DNA of 8,514 nt from Treponema sp. (GCA_017614655.1 JAGABO010000215.1:1-8514), one strand, 5' to 3'; counted from the first letter of the stretch, positions 1 to 6,537 are shown. Notes: generated by a model from the sequence alone, not told the origin. Translations and numbers: made by a program.

Positions 1-154
1 GTGAATCGACGGGTATCTGTGCCTGATTTGCTGCTGTTTCGGCAAAAGCTACATTAGCTGAACCTTTGTTGATTTTTACGGCAAGGACAGCAAAACCGAA
101 AGAAAGTAATACTGCCAGGGTAACGCCTGCGATTTTTTTAAATGATGCTTTCAT
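1..154 (-). CDS. N-terminal fragment of an exported or membrane-anchored protein (runs off the window)
   Basis: Only the first 51 codons are inside the window; the gene continues past the left edge. The start ATG (154-152) is preceded at good spacing by a strong GGAGG ribosome binding site (positions 168-164 on the minus strand). The N-terminus is MKASFKK followed by a hydrophobic stretch of about 19 residues (8-26), then a polar Ala/Asn/Gln-rich segment. This is a signal peptide or an uncleaved N-terminal anchor. An AFA|E cleavage-like site sits at residues 36-39, rather far from the hydrophobic core, so an anchored form is equally possible. The mature part faces the periplasm or outside. 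Nothing in the visible residues identifies the family. A periplasmic Do/HtrA-type protease would fit such a leader, but that is only a guess. It lies downstream of the HD-GYP gene on the same strand, separated by about 117 AT-rich bases that contain promoter-like sequence, so it is probably transcribed separately. Confidence 0.75.
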   Translation of the reverse strand, partial: MKASFKKIAGVTLAVLLSFGFAVLAVKINKGSANVAFAETAANQAQIPVDS

Positions 155-180
155 TTTTTGTAAAGCCTCCGGATATGATG

Positions 181-195
181 GGGAAAACAGTTCCC
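181..195. repeat. Inverted repeat in the leader of the exported-protein gene
   Basis: GGGAA-AACAG-TTCCC is a perfect 5-bp inverted repeat with a 5-base loop. It lies between the AT-rich promoter-like region and the ribosome binding site of the minus-strand gene that starts at 154, so it falls in that gene's 5' leader. It could be a small operator or a leader hairpin. Read on the plus strand it is followed by T residues and resembles a weak terminator, but no plus-strand gene precedes it. Confidence 0.3.
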
Positions 196-204
196 TTTTT
201 TAAT

Positions 205-241
205 ATTATAATAAATTTATCTGTAAAAGGGTTACATTATA
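205..241 (-). promoter_or_regulatory. Possible tandem -10 elements for the exported-protein gene
   Basis: On the minus strand two perfect TATAAT hexamers occur, at 241-236 and 210-205, upstream of the gene that starts at 154. The -35 partners are poor. For the first box the best is TTAAAA with an 18-base spacer; the second has none that is convincing. The region is very AT-rich, so chance matches are likely. At least one promoter here is plausible because the gene is separated from the HD-GYP gene. Confidence 0.4.
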
Positions 242-271
242 GAGAAAAAAATCAAATTTTTTTAAGAATTT

Positions 272-1657
272 TTAAACATCACCCATGAGTCTGTGATAGT
301 TTGCCCACCATTCTTCTTCTTTTTTATACTCTTTTTCTTCTCTTTTCTTGAGTTCAATATCAATTTTTTCGAGTTCTTCGCGGCTGTTTATGACTGCATC
401 CGAAAGACACGGTTCAAAGTGAACTCCGGAGCTCTCTTTAAAAATACGCATTGCTTCATCAAAACTCAGGGGATCTTTATAAAGCCTTCTGCTTACAAGG
501 GCATCAAGAACATCTGCGCAGGCCATTATCCTTGCAGAAAGGGGAATTTCTTTTCCTGCAAGACCGCGGGGGTATCCGCTTCCGTTCCATTTTTCGTGGT
601 GGCACCAGGCCATTTCTTTTGCAGTAGTATTAAACGATCCGTCATCAATAAGGGGTAAAAAATCAAGAAGCTTTTTTCCTTCTTCCGGATGAGACTTCAT
701 AAGCTTAAATTCTTCCGAAGTGAATCTTCCCTGCTTGTTAAGGATTCCTTCGGGAATATGAATCTTTCCGATGTCGTGGAGAAGGGCAGCTGTTTCCAGG
801 GTTTTAATGTATCTGTCTGTAAGTACGTCACGGTAGAAACCTGCTTTTCTTACATTCCGGGCAATTATCCTTACAAATATTCCGGTGTGAAAGGCGTGGT
901 GTCCGGTAAAGAGGTCGTGGCTTCCTAAGACTTCTGCAATAAACCTTATTATATTTTTCTGAGTTTCTTCGAGCCTTTTATTGTTCTGCCTTAATTCTGT
1001 GTTTTTGAGGTTGATCTGTGCGTTTTTCTTCCTGATGAGTTCGGTTGCTTTATCATTTTTCTCCATTGAATCAATGAGGGAGGTAATTGTATTTTTTGTT
1101 TTGTTCGAAAGTGCACTTGTAATTATAAACAGAAATACAAATTCAATGCTGAATCCTATGGTGGTGGAGAGGAACCATTTTCCCTGCGAAAAATCAAGGT
1201 CTTTTGAATATATGTAAAAGTTACCGACGGTGAAGGATTTAAAATAAAAAGACATTATCATGAGAAAGTAGTTTATGAGCGTTACACCCTGAGTAAGGCG
1301 TTTATTGTAGTAAAGGCAGGCCAGAAGGGGTACAAAGCCGTATGATATGCTGACTGTTACAACCGGATTCATTCCGAGGATTTCCACAAATGCTGATGAT
1401 GCTATGAGCCCGAATATCATGGAAATCCTGATGATTTTTGCTGATTTGTACCTGTTGAGCGTATGGCTGATAAAAAAACATGTAAGGCTGAATATGATTG
1501 TTTTTACTGAGTACGGATGGGAAACTCTCCAGAGTTTTAAACATGTAAGGACAATAAACGAAACCGGCACAAAAGTTGTGCAGAGCAGTATTTTTTCTAC
1601 AACTATGTTTACATTTCTGGCATTTTCCGTAAAAAAAAGCCCGTCTTTCTCCGTCAT
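272..1657 (-). CDS. Membrane-bound HD-GYP domain protein, predicted cyclic-di-GMP phosphodiesterase
   Basis: The protein has 461 residues with the start chosen here. Residues 19-183 hold about six hydrophobic segments, an integral-membrane sensor-like region I cannot assign to a named family. A charged, probably coiled-coil linker spans about 184-240, and an HD-GYP domain spans about 240-425. Visible catalytic features are H253/H254/H257, the HD pair in HDIGK (294-298), H323, H353-H354-E355, the GYP signature (361-363) and D382. This set is complete for an active enzyme. HD-GYP proteins hydrolyse cyclic di-GMP to pGpG or GMP at the inner face of the membrane. The C-terminal tail (425-461) is rich in Glu and Lys. 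An ORF extends upstream to 1768, but the ATG at 1657 has a GAGG site 5 bases away and a promoter directly upstream, whereas the longer starts lie on or upstream of that promoter. The gene is divergent from the ribosomal operon. The signal it senses is unknown. Confidence 0.9.
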   Translation of the reverse strand: MTEKDGLFFTENARNVNIVVEKILLCTTFVPVSFIVLTCLKLWRVSHPYSVKTIIFSLTCFFISHTLNRYKSAKIIRISMIFGLIASSAFVEILGMNPVVTVSISYGFVPLLACLYYNKRLTQGVTLINYFLMIMSFYFKSFTVGNFYIYSKDLDFSQGKWFLSTTIGFSIEFVFLFIITSALSNKTKNTITSLIDSMEKNDKATELIRKKNAQINLKNTELRQNNKRLEETQKNIIRFIAEVLGSHDLFTGHHAFHTGIFVRIIARNVRKAGFYRDVLTDRYIKTLETAALLHDIGKIHIPEGILNKQGRFTSEEFKLMKSHPEEGKKLLDFLPLIDDGSFNTTAKEMAWCHHEKWNGSGYPRGLAGKEIPLSARIMACADVLDALVSRRLYKDPLSFDEAMRIFKESSGVHFEPCLSDAVINSREELEKIDIELKKREEKEYKKEEEWWANYHRLMGDV

Positions 1658-1662
1658 CGCCG

Positions 1663-1666
1663 CCTC
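1663..1666 (-). promoter_or_regulatory. Ribosome binding site that fixes the HD-GYP start
   Basis: GAGG on the minus strand lies 5 bases before the ATG at 1657. Candidate starts further upstream (ATG at 1768, ATG near 1723) have no comparable site. Together with the promoter at 1693-1720 this makes 1657 the preferred start. Confidence 0.65.
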
Positions 1667-1692
1667 TTTTTTTGTCCCCTGCCATTGTGGGA

Positions 1693-1720
1693 ATTTTAGC
1701 AGATTTTTGAAAATTTTCAA
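1693..1720 (-). promoter_or_regulatory. Promoter of the HD-GYP gene
   Basis: On the minus strand TTGAAA (1720-1715) is followed after 16 bases by TAAAAT (1698-1693). The -10 is preceded by TG plus one base, an extended -10. The predicted transcript starts near 1686 and gives a leader of about 28 bases before the ATG at 1657. It looks like a vegetative sigma-70-type promoter. Confidence 0.6.
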
Positions 1721-1786
1721 CATAAAACTTAATGACTTCCGGAATCTGCAGTAAGCAGGAATGCTCATAAAATATTAATGAAGATA

Positions 1787-1816
1787 TTGACCAAGTTTTG
1801 TTTTTTCTGATAATAT
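1787..1816 (+). promoter_or_regulatory. Promoter of the rplU-prp-rpmA operon
   Basis: TTGACC (1787-1792) and TAATAT (1811-1816) are separated by 18 bases, and TG at 1808-1809 makes an extended -10. The predicted start of transcription is near 1823, leaving a leader of roughly 63 bases before rplU. An alternative -10 is GATAAT at 1809-1814 with a 16-base spacer. It fits a strong housekeeping promoter for ribosomal proteins and fires away from the HD-GYP promoter about 70 bases to the left. Confidence 0.65.
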
Positions 1817-1833
1817 AGACCACATTGTTTTAG

Positions 1834-1863
1834 GCTGTTAAGGAACCCGTTACTCCTTACGGC
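1834..1863 (+). promoter_or_regulatory. Hairpin in the rplU 5' leader, possible L21 autoregulatory leader
   Basis: GGCTG (1833-1837) and TAAGGA (1839-1844) pair with TCCTTA (1854-1859) and CGGC (1860-1863). The result is ten base pairs: four at the base (one G-U), then one bulged U at 1838, then six, closed by a 9-base loop. The rplU ribosome binding site AGGGGA (1875-1880) lies 11 bases beyond the stem. In Firmicutes the rplU operon carries a known L21 leader RNA. Whether this spirochaete hairpin is homologous or only analogous cannot be judged here, but its place in the leader suits feedback by L21. Confidence 0.5.
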
Positions 1864-1885
1864 AAATTTATTTTAGGGGATTAAA

Positions 1886-2203
1886 ATGTACGCAGTTGTT
1901 GAGTATAAAGGCAGCCAGTATAAGGCAGAAAAAGATGCCGTTCTTAAGGTTGCCAGAATCAGCGATGCAAAGAAGGGCGATTCAATTACAATCGACAAGG
2001 TTCTTCTTGTAAGCGACGGAGATTCTGTTTCAGTTGGTACACCTTATGTAGCAGGTGCAAAAGTTACTGTGGAAGTCGGTGACACTTTTAAGGACGACAA
2101 AGTTCTCGTCTTTAAGTACAAGTCAAAGAAAGACTACCATCGTTTTATCGGTCATCGCCAGGAATACACAAACGTTACCGTTAAGGACGTTGTAAAGGCA
2201 TAA
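1886..2203 (+). CDS. rplU: 50S ribosomal protein L21
   Basis: The protein has 105 residues, normal for L21. It begins MYAVVEYKGSQYKA, the typical L21 N-terminus, and has the conserved basic C-terminal part FKYKSKKDYHRFIGHRQEYT that contacts 23S rRNA. L21 is a structural protein of the large subunit that binds 23S rRNA together with L20. The start has an AGGGGA ribosome binding site at 5-base spacing. It is first in the operon with prp and rpmA, the standard bacterial arrangement of L21 and L27. Regulation is probably at the leader hairpin just upstream. Confidence 0.97.
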   Translation: MYAVVEYKGSQYKAEKDAVLKVARISDAKKGDSITIDKVLLVSDGDSVSVGTPYVAGAKVTVEVGDTFKDDKVLVFKYKSKKDYHRFIGHRQEYTNVTVKDVVKA

Positions 2204-2557
2204 GTGACCCGTGTTCTTCTGGTCACCTGCGGCGGAGAAGTCAGGAGTGTAACAGCTTCCGGTCATGCCGCATGGTCCGTTAAGGGAAGTGATATCGTCT
2301 GTGCAGGAGTTTCTGCACTTTTAGGTACAGCGCTTTCCCTTCTTGAGAATACAGAAGGCATTAAAGTAACGGCGGATACATCTTTAAGGGGAAGCTTAGA
2401 GTTTTCACTTGAAGTTGTTTTGAAAGAGGACGGAGAAAAAAGAAAGCTCCTGTCCGAACGACTGAAGTGTACGGCGGATTTCATAAGGCACGGAATTACC
2501 TCCATAGCCCGTGAATATCCCTCGAACGTGGACTTTCAGGAAAAAGTTAACGGCTGA
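2204..2557 (+). CDS. prp: Ribosomal-processing cysteine protease Prp
   Basis: The protein has 117 residues and begins with GTG placed directly after the rplU stop codon, with AAAGG inside the end of rplU as ribosome binding site. The Prp dyad is visible: His21 in the SGHA motif and Cys33 in DIVCAGVSALLGT. The position between rplU and rpmA is the family's hallmark. In Firmicutes and relatives Prp cuts an N-terminal extension off L27 so that the L27 tip can reach the peptidyl-transferase centre. Here the neighbouring L27 has no such extension, so the substrate is unclear. Possible roles are another cleavage target, or an assembly or chaperone role without cleavage. Identification of the family is firm; its activity in this organism is open. 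Confidence 0.92.
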   Translation: MTRVLLVTCGGEVRSVTASGHAAWSVKGSDIVCAGVSALLGTALSLLENTEGIKVTADTSLRGSLEFSLEVVLKEDGEKRKLLSERLKCTADFIRHGITSIAREYPSNVDFQEKVNG

Positions 2558-2581
2558 TTTTATAATCGGTGGAGGATTAAA

Positions 2582-2836
2582 ATGGGACGATCTAAAGGCG
2601 GAAGCGGTGCAAAAAACGGCCGCGATTCAAACCCGAAAAGTCTGGGTGTAAAAAGATACAGCGGTGAGCTTGTTTCAGCAGGTTCAATCATCGTAAAGCA
2701 GCGCGGAACCCGCATTCATCCGGGTGAAAACGTAAGACGCGCAGGTGATGACAGCCTCTATGCAACAGCAACAGGAACAGTAAAATTCGGTGAAAGAATG
2801 AACCGTAAAATCGTTTCTGTAGAAGCTGCAAAATAA
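2582..2836 (+). CDS. rpmA: 50S ribosomal protein L27
   Basis: The protein has 84 residues. It begins [16 protein letters not shown], followed by [27 protein letters not shown] and [14 protein letters not shown], all L27 signatures. The N-terminal tail reaches the peptidyl-transferase centre and helps position tRNAs. The start has GGAGG (2571-2575) at 6 bases. The only codons upstream in frame before the prp stop (2555-2557) offer no ATG, GTG or TTG, so the mature-type short N-terminus is genuine; the FFA-type extension that Prp removes in Firmicutes is absent. It is the last gene before a strong terminator. Confidence 0.97.
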   Translation: MGRSKGGSGAKNGRDSNPKSLGVKRYSGELVSAGSIIVKQRGTRIHPGENVRRAGDDSLYATATGTVKFGERMNRKIVSVEAAK

Positions 2837-2862
2837 GCATCGAAAACTGTATTTTCTTGAAT

Positions 2863-2900
2863 GCCCGGTTAATGTTCTTTTAGCCGGGCTTTATTTTTTT
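2863..2900 (+). terminator. Intrinsic terminator after rpmA
   Basis: GCCCGGTTAA (2863-2872) pairs with TTAGCCGGGC (2880-2889), a 10-bp stem with one G-U pair and a 7-base loop, followed by a run of T residues broken by one A. It ends about 20 bases before the obgE start and no promoter is visible in between. It therefore probably terminates most ribosomal-protein transcripts and lets a fraction continue into obgE and the genes after it. Confidence 0.9.
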
Positions 2901-2920
2901 TATAAATCAGGCAGGAAAAA

Positions 2921-4060
2921 ATGATTCAGTTTGCAGATGAAGCCGTTATTCGTGTTTCTTCGGGAAAAGGCGGAAACGGCTGTGTTTCGTTCAGGCGAGA
3001 AAAATATATTCCCAACGGTGGTCCAAACGGCGGTGACGGCGGAAAGGGCGGAAGCATTATTTTTAAGGTTAAGAGAAACCTTCGTACTTTAGCTCACCTT
3101 CGTTTTCATCCGGTGTTTAAGGCTCAGAACGGTGGTGACGGCATGGGCTGGAACCGTTACGGAAAAGACGGCGAAGATAAAATCATCTTTCTTCCTCCGG
3201 GAACAATCCTTAAGGACAAGGAAACCGGTGAAATCATTCATGATTTTGACAGCGAAAGTGAAGACGAGGAATTTCTTTTCTTAAAAGGCGGAAAAGGCGG
3301 CTGGGGTAACGTTCACTTTAAGTCAAGTACAAATCAGGCTCCTAAGTATGCACATCCGGGAAAACCGGGCGAAGAAAGGGAGCTTAAGGTTGAACTTTCC
3401 ATTATGGCAGATGTAGGTCTTGTAGGCTTTCCGAATGCAGGAAAATCAAGTCTTCTTGATTTCTTTACTGCTGCCCGTCCGAAGATTGCGCCTTATCCTT
3501 TTACCACAAAGGTTCCTAACCTCGGCGTTCTTCATGTAGACAAAGAGTCCGACCTTATTATAGCAGACATTCCCGGAATCATAGAGGGAGCAAGTGAAGG
3601 TGCCGGCCTTGGCGTAAGGTTTTTAAAGCATATTTCGCGTACGGCAGCCCTTCTTTTTATGATTGATTCAAGTGACGAAAATGCCTTTAATGCATATCCG
3701 CTTCTTCTTAAGGAACTGGAAGGCTTTTCTGCTGAACTTCTTAAAAAGCCGCGTCTTATTCTTTTTAATAAGATAGACATAGAAGGTGCAAAAGATACTG
3801 CCATTTCTGCAATGGAGAAAATCCGTGCAGAAGATCCGGATGTTACTGTAATTCCTGTTTCGGTTATGGCAAAAACCAATATGGACGAAGTAAGGCGAGC
3901 CATCATCAGTCTTGTAGAAAAGACAGGAAGCCTTCGTGCTCCGGGAAAAAATCACGGTGCTAAAAAAGAAGAAAACTCCTTCCTTGCTGAGCGTTCCGTT
4001 GACGTAACTGCAGAAGAACAGTTTCCCGGAAGTGACAATGCAAGCCCTTCCTGGATATAA
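2921..4060 (+). CDS. obgE: Obg family GTPase (ribosome assembly)
   Basis: The protein has 379 residues. The glycine-rich Obg fold occupies about 1-158, with the repeated Gly motifs KGGNG and NGGDGGKGG. The GTPase domain occupies about 160-335. G motifs are GFPNAGKSS (169-177), PFTT (193-196), DIPG (216-219), NKID (283-286) and SVMA (314-317). Obg binds the 50S subunit late in its assembly and links it to GTP and ppGpp levels. The C-terminus from about 340 is a short charged tail without a recognisable fold; the OCT domain found in some Gram-positive Obg proteins is absent. The ribosome binding site AGGA precedes the ATG. It follows the rpmA terminator and leads a tightly packed run with nadD and yqeK, so its expression probably depends on read-through. 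Confidence 0.97.
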   Translation: MIQFADEAVIRVSSGKGGNGCVSFRREKYIPNGGPNGGDGGKGGSIIFKVKRNLRTLAHLRFHPVFKAQNGGDGMGWNRYGKDGEDKIIFLPPGTILKDKETGEIIHDFDSESEDEEFLFLKGGKGGWGNVHFKSSTNQAPKYAHPGKPGEERELKVELSIMADVGLVGFPNAGKSSLLDFFTAARPKIAPYPFTTKVPNLGVLHVDKESDLIIADIPGIIEGASEGAGLGVRFLKHISRTAALLFMIDSSDENAFNAYPLLLKELEGFSAELLKKPRLILFNKIDIEGAKDTAISAMEKIRAEDPDVTVIPVSVMAKTNMDEVRRAIISLVEKTGSLRAPGKNHGAKKEENSFLAERSVDVTAEEQFPGSDNASPSWI

Positions 4061-4065
4061 TCAGC

Positions 4066-4710
4066 ATGAAGCTTGCTGTTTTTGGCGGAACCTTTAATCC
4101 GGTTCATAAAGGTCATCTTATAGCCGCAGACTTTGTTCAGAAAAACCTCGGCTATGACAGGATAATATTCGTCCCCTCCGGAAATCCTCCGCACAAAAAG
4201 ATGGAAGACTGTGTTTCGGGAGAGGACAGGCTTAACATGCTCCTTGCCGCGACAGAAGGAGACGGGCGCTTTCTGATAAGCGACTGTGAAATCAAGAGGC
4301 AGGGAGCGAGCTATACTTTTGATACTGTTGCCTTTTTAATGGAAAAATATGCTTCAGAACTGGAAGGAAAGCCGGGCCTTATAATAGGAAGCGATCTTTT
4401 TTCCGGATTTCACCTCTGGCACAGGGCTAAGGAGCTTTCTGAACTGTGCACGCTCATTCTTTTAAGAAGACCGGTTCATGTAAGTACGAATGCCGCCTGC
4501 GGTAAATATGCAGAACTTAACGAAGAGCAGTTCGATCCGGAAAAAGAGCCGCTCTTTAAGGATGCAGTTTTTGTAATGAATCCCGAAAATGAAGTTTCTT
4601 CCAGTCTTGTAAGGGAGAAAATCCGCTGTGGTGAAGATGCCGAAAGTCTTGTCGGAAAAGAGGTTTTAGGCTATATTAAGCGTAAAGGTCTTTATGGGTT
4701 TCGACAGTAA
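4066..4710 (+). CDS. nadD: Nicotinate-nucleotide adenylyltransferase
   Basis: The protein has 214 residues and makes deamido-NAD from nicotinate mononucleotide and ATP in the cytoplasm. Visible motifs are the nucleotidyltransferase signature GGTFNPVHKGH (7-17), PSGNPPHK (37-44), SYTFDT (82-87), GSD (108-110) and the C-terminal VSSSLVR (177-183, the ISSSxxR motif). The length is usual for the family. The start is 5 bases after the obgE stop and has no good Shine-Dalgarno sequence, so translation is probably coupled to obgE. Its last 17 bases overlap yqeK. NadD next to YqeK is a very common pairing in bacteria. Confidence 0.95.
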   Translation: MKLAVFGGTFNPVHKGHLIAADFVQKNLGYDRIIFVPSGNPPHKKMEDCVSGEDRLNMLLAATEGDGRFLISDCEIKRQGASYTFDTVAFLMEKYASELEGKPGLIIGSDLFSGFHLWHRAKELSELCTLILLRRPVHVSTNAACGKYAELNEEQFDPEKEPLFKDAVFVMNPENEVSSSLVREKIRCGEDAESLVGKEVLGYIKRKGLYGFRQ

Positions 4711-5287
4711 GCTTATTCAGAAAATAACGCAGTATGCAGAAGAAAACGAAAAGCCATCGCGCTTTGAACATTCAAAGAGGGTAGCTCTTTTAGCTCAGAG
4801 GATGTGCGGCCTTTACGGTGCAGATTCGGAAAAGGGTTATATTGCAGGCCTTTTTCATGATATCTGTAAGGATATGGATGAAGCTCTTATGACAGAGCTT
4901 TCCCTTACGGACGGAATGGGAATGTCCAGTGAAGAAGTTCAGAAACCGTCTCTTCTTCACGGCAGAGCTGCAGCAGTTTTCTTAAAAAAAGACTTTGGTT
5001 TTGATGATAAAGAAATTCTTGAAGCCGTAGCCCTTCATACTTTAGGAAGCCGTAATGCAGGTAAACTTGCAAAAATAGTTTTTGCAGCCGACAAGATAGA
5101 AATCGGACGGCCGCAGTCCAGTGAGGAATATATAGATAATCTTCTTTCTAAAAGTCTGGACGAAATGGTACTTTCTGTTCTGGAAGAAAACTTTTCCTAC
5201 CTTAAGGATAAGGGAAAGACGGTTGCAGAAAGAAGCCTTGAATTTGCAGAAGAACTCAGAAAAAATCTCTGCAGGGAAAAAGAGTAA
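4694..5287 (+). CDS. yqeK: YqeK-type HD domain hydrolase, predicted Ap4A hydrolase
   Basis: The protein has 197 residues with an HD-superfamily domain over about 20-140. Metal and catalytic positions are visible: H26 (FEHSKRV), H55-D56 (FHDICKD), H89 (LLHG), H115 (LHTLG) and D133 (AADKIE). Bacillus YqeK is known to split diadenosine tetraphosphate symmetrically into two ADP, so a role in clearing Ap4A, a stress-linked dinucleotide, is expected. The start ATG lies inside the nadD end, with AAAGG 5 bases upstream; the last base of its stop codon is the first base of the next gene's ATG. This overlap on both sides points to translational coupling. The C-terminal part (about 150-197) is helical and charged and carries no motif I recognise. 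Confidence 0.92.
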   Translation: MGFDSKLIQKITQYAEENEKPSRFEHSKRVALLAQRMCGLYGADSEKGYIAGLFHDICKDMDEALMTELSLTDGMGMSSEEVQKPSLLHGRAAAVFLKKDFGFDDKEILEAVALHTLGSRNAGKLAKIVFAADKIEIGRPQSSEEYIDNLLSKSLDEMVLSVLEENFSYLKDKGKTVAERSLEFAEELRKNLCREKE

Positions 5288-6528
5288 TGAAGTTTTCAAA
5301 AGAACAGAAAAGTTTTTTTATTCTCATGGCATTTATTCTCCTGATTTTAGCATCCGGGATTTATGTTTATTTTATGCTCAGAAAAGATTCTGTAAGAAAC
5401 AGACTTTCCGAAACAGAACTTCTTGTGCGTGTTCTGTTTGTAATTGACGACGGAAACGGAGAAGCCCTCTGTTCCGAAGTCATCATGTATAATCCTGGTG
5501 AAGATATTCTTGAAGAAGAAAATATTGATCTGGAAAAACTTTCGTGCAGCGGTGCAGTACTGGAGATTCCGGGAAACCTTGGTTCAATTTTTGAACAGAG
5601 TCTTGGCCGCGTAGACAGAATTGATGCAGTTTATAAAGAAAAAGGAATTGATGTATTCAGAAACGAAATAGAGCGCTTTATCGGAAAAAAACTTCCGTTC
5701 AGAATCTGTATTTCGCTTTCTTCTTTCTGTGAACTTTCGGATTATCTGGGCGGACTTAATGTTTTTATTCCGGTTCCTGTTGACGTAAAGGCGGAGGACG
5801 GACACAGAATTCTTCTTCCAAGCGGTGCCGTTACTCTTGACGGTGATAAGGTAAGGGATTATATGACTTACCTTCTTCCTGACGAAACGGAAAGTGACAG
5901 AAACGAAAGGCTTAATAACGCATTTCTTGCATTTCTTTCTGCCTTAAAAGAAAACAGGTTTATGTTCCTTTCTCAGCAGAATTTCGGAACTTTCTTAAAA
6001 TACTTCGAAACAGATGCCGGTGCCGAAGGAGAACTTGAACTTTTTGCACAGATATGTTCACTGGATGTAGACCGTCTTATTAAGAACTCTGTAAAAGGTG
6101 AATATAAAAATGTTGCAGCCGGAGAAAGCGGCGGTAACGTAAGGCTTTTCTTCCCTGAAGATTCAGGAAGACTTTTGAGGCAGACTGTTAACGCTACAAC
6201 TCAGAGCCTTCTTCTTAAGGAAAGTCTTCCGGACGGACGTTCTTATGTAATCGAAGTATTAAACGGAACAACCTTAAACCGTCTTGCAGGAGAAACCGGA
6301 GAAAGGCTTAAAAGTGCCGGCTACGATGTTCTTCATGTTGCAAATGCAGACAGGTCTGATTATGAAAAAACAGTAATTATTGATCATATCGGAAACCCTA
6401 AGGCCGCAGAAGTTTTAGGAGGGTTTATCAACTGCAGTAACATTCAGGAAGAAAAAACTGCTGCAGACGAAGCAGACCCTGATTCTGTTTCGAAGTATGA
6501 CTTTACGATAATATTGGGAAGAAACTAG
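5287..6528 (+). CDS. LytR-CpsA-Psr family protein with degenerate catalytic motifs and a LytR C-terminal domain
   Basis: The protein has 413 residues. Residues about 10-30 form an N-terminal membrane anchor, so the rest should be periplasmic. Residues about 45-230 match the layout of an LCP domain: VLEIPGN (91-97, in place of the SIPRDT-like motif), LGGLNVFIPVPVD (154-166), and LDGDKVRDYM followed by DRNERLNNAFLAFL (184-217). The typical arginine of the IPRD motif and the R-x-R after the DG motif are not seen, so transferase activity is doubtful. Residues about 319-412 look like the LytR C-terminal domain (VIEVLNGTTLNRLAGETGERLKSAGYDV). Active LCP enzymes attach polymers to cell-wall peptidoglycan. 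An LCP gene between nadD and rsfS is also known from Actinobacteria. The TAATG overlap couples it to yqeK. Confidence 0.75.
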   Translation: MKFSKEQKSFFILMAFILLILASGIYVYFMLRKDSVRNRLSETELLVRVLFVIDDGNGEALCSEVIMYNPGEDILEEENIDLEKLSCSGAVLEIPGNLGSIFEQSLGRVDRIDAVYKEKGIDVFRNEIERFIGKKLPFRICISLSSFCELSDYLGGLNVFIPVPVDVKAEDGHRILLPSGAVTLDGDKVRDYMTYLLPDETESDRNERLNNAFLAFLSALKENRFMFLSQQNFGTFLKYFETDAGAEGELELFAQICSLDVDRLIKNSVKGEYKNVAAGESGGNVRLFFPEDSGRLLRQTVNATTQSLLLKESLPDGRSYVIEVLNGTTLNRLAGETGERLKSAGYDVLHVANADRSDYEKTVIIDHIGNPKAAEVLGGFINCSNIQEEKTAADEADPDSVSKYDFTIILGRN

Positions 6529-6534
6529 GAGGAG
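6527..6534 (+). promoter_or_regulatory. Strong Shine-Dalgarno sequence of rsfS overlapping the upstream stop codon
   Basis: AGGAGGAG at 6527-6534 shares two bases with the TAG stop (6526-6528) of the LCP gene and ends 3 bases before the rsfS ATG. It is the strongest ribosome binding site in the block and may lift rsfS translation above that of its upstream neighbours. Confidence 0.7.
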
Positions 6535-6537
6535 AAA

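Noticed and set aside
1658..1768. Extension of the HD-GYP protein by 37 residues to an ATG at 1768
   Set aside because: No ribosome binding site precedes that ATG, and the best promoter (1693-1720) lies downstream of it and just below the next possible ATG. The start at 1657 has both signals.
1302..1823. Long minus-strand reading frame of 173 codons overlapping the HD-GYP start
   Set aside because: It is out of frame with the HD-GYP gene, has no family motif, and its composition is that of a shadow frame.
4061..4065. Separate promoter or ribosome binding site for nadD
   Set aside because: Only 5 bases separate it from obgE and the sequence before the ATG has no Shine-Dalgarno match, so coupling is more likely.
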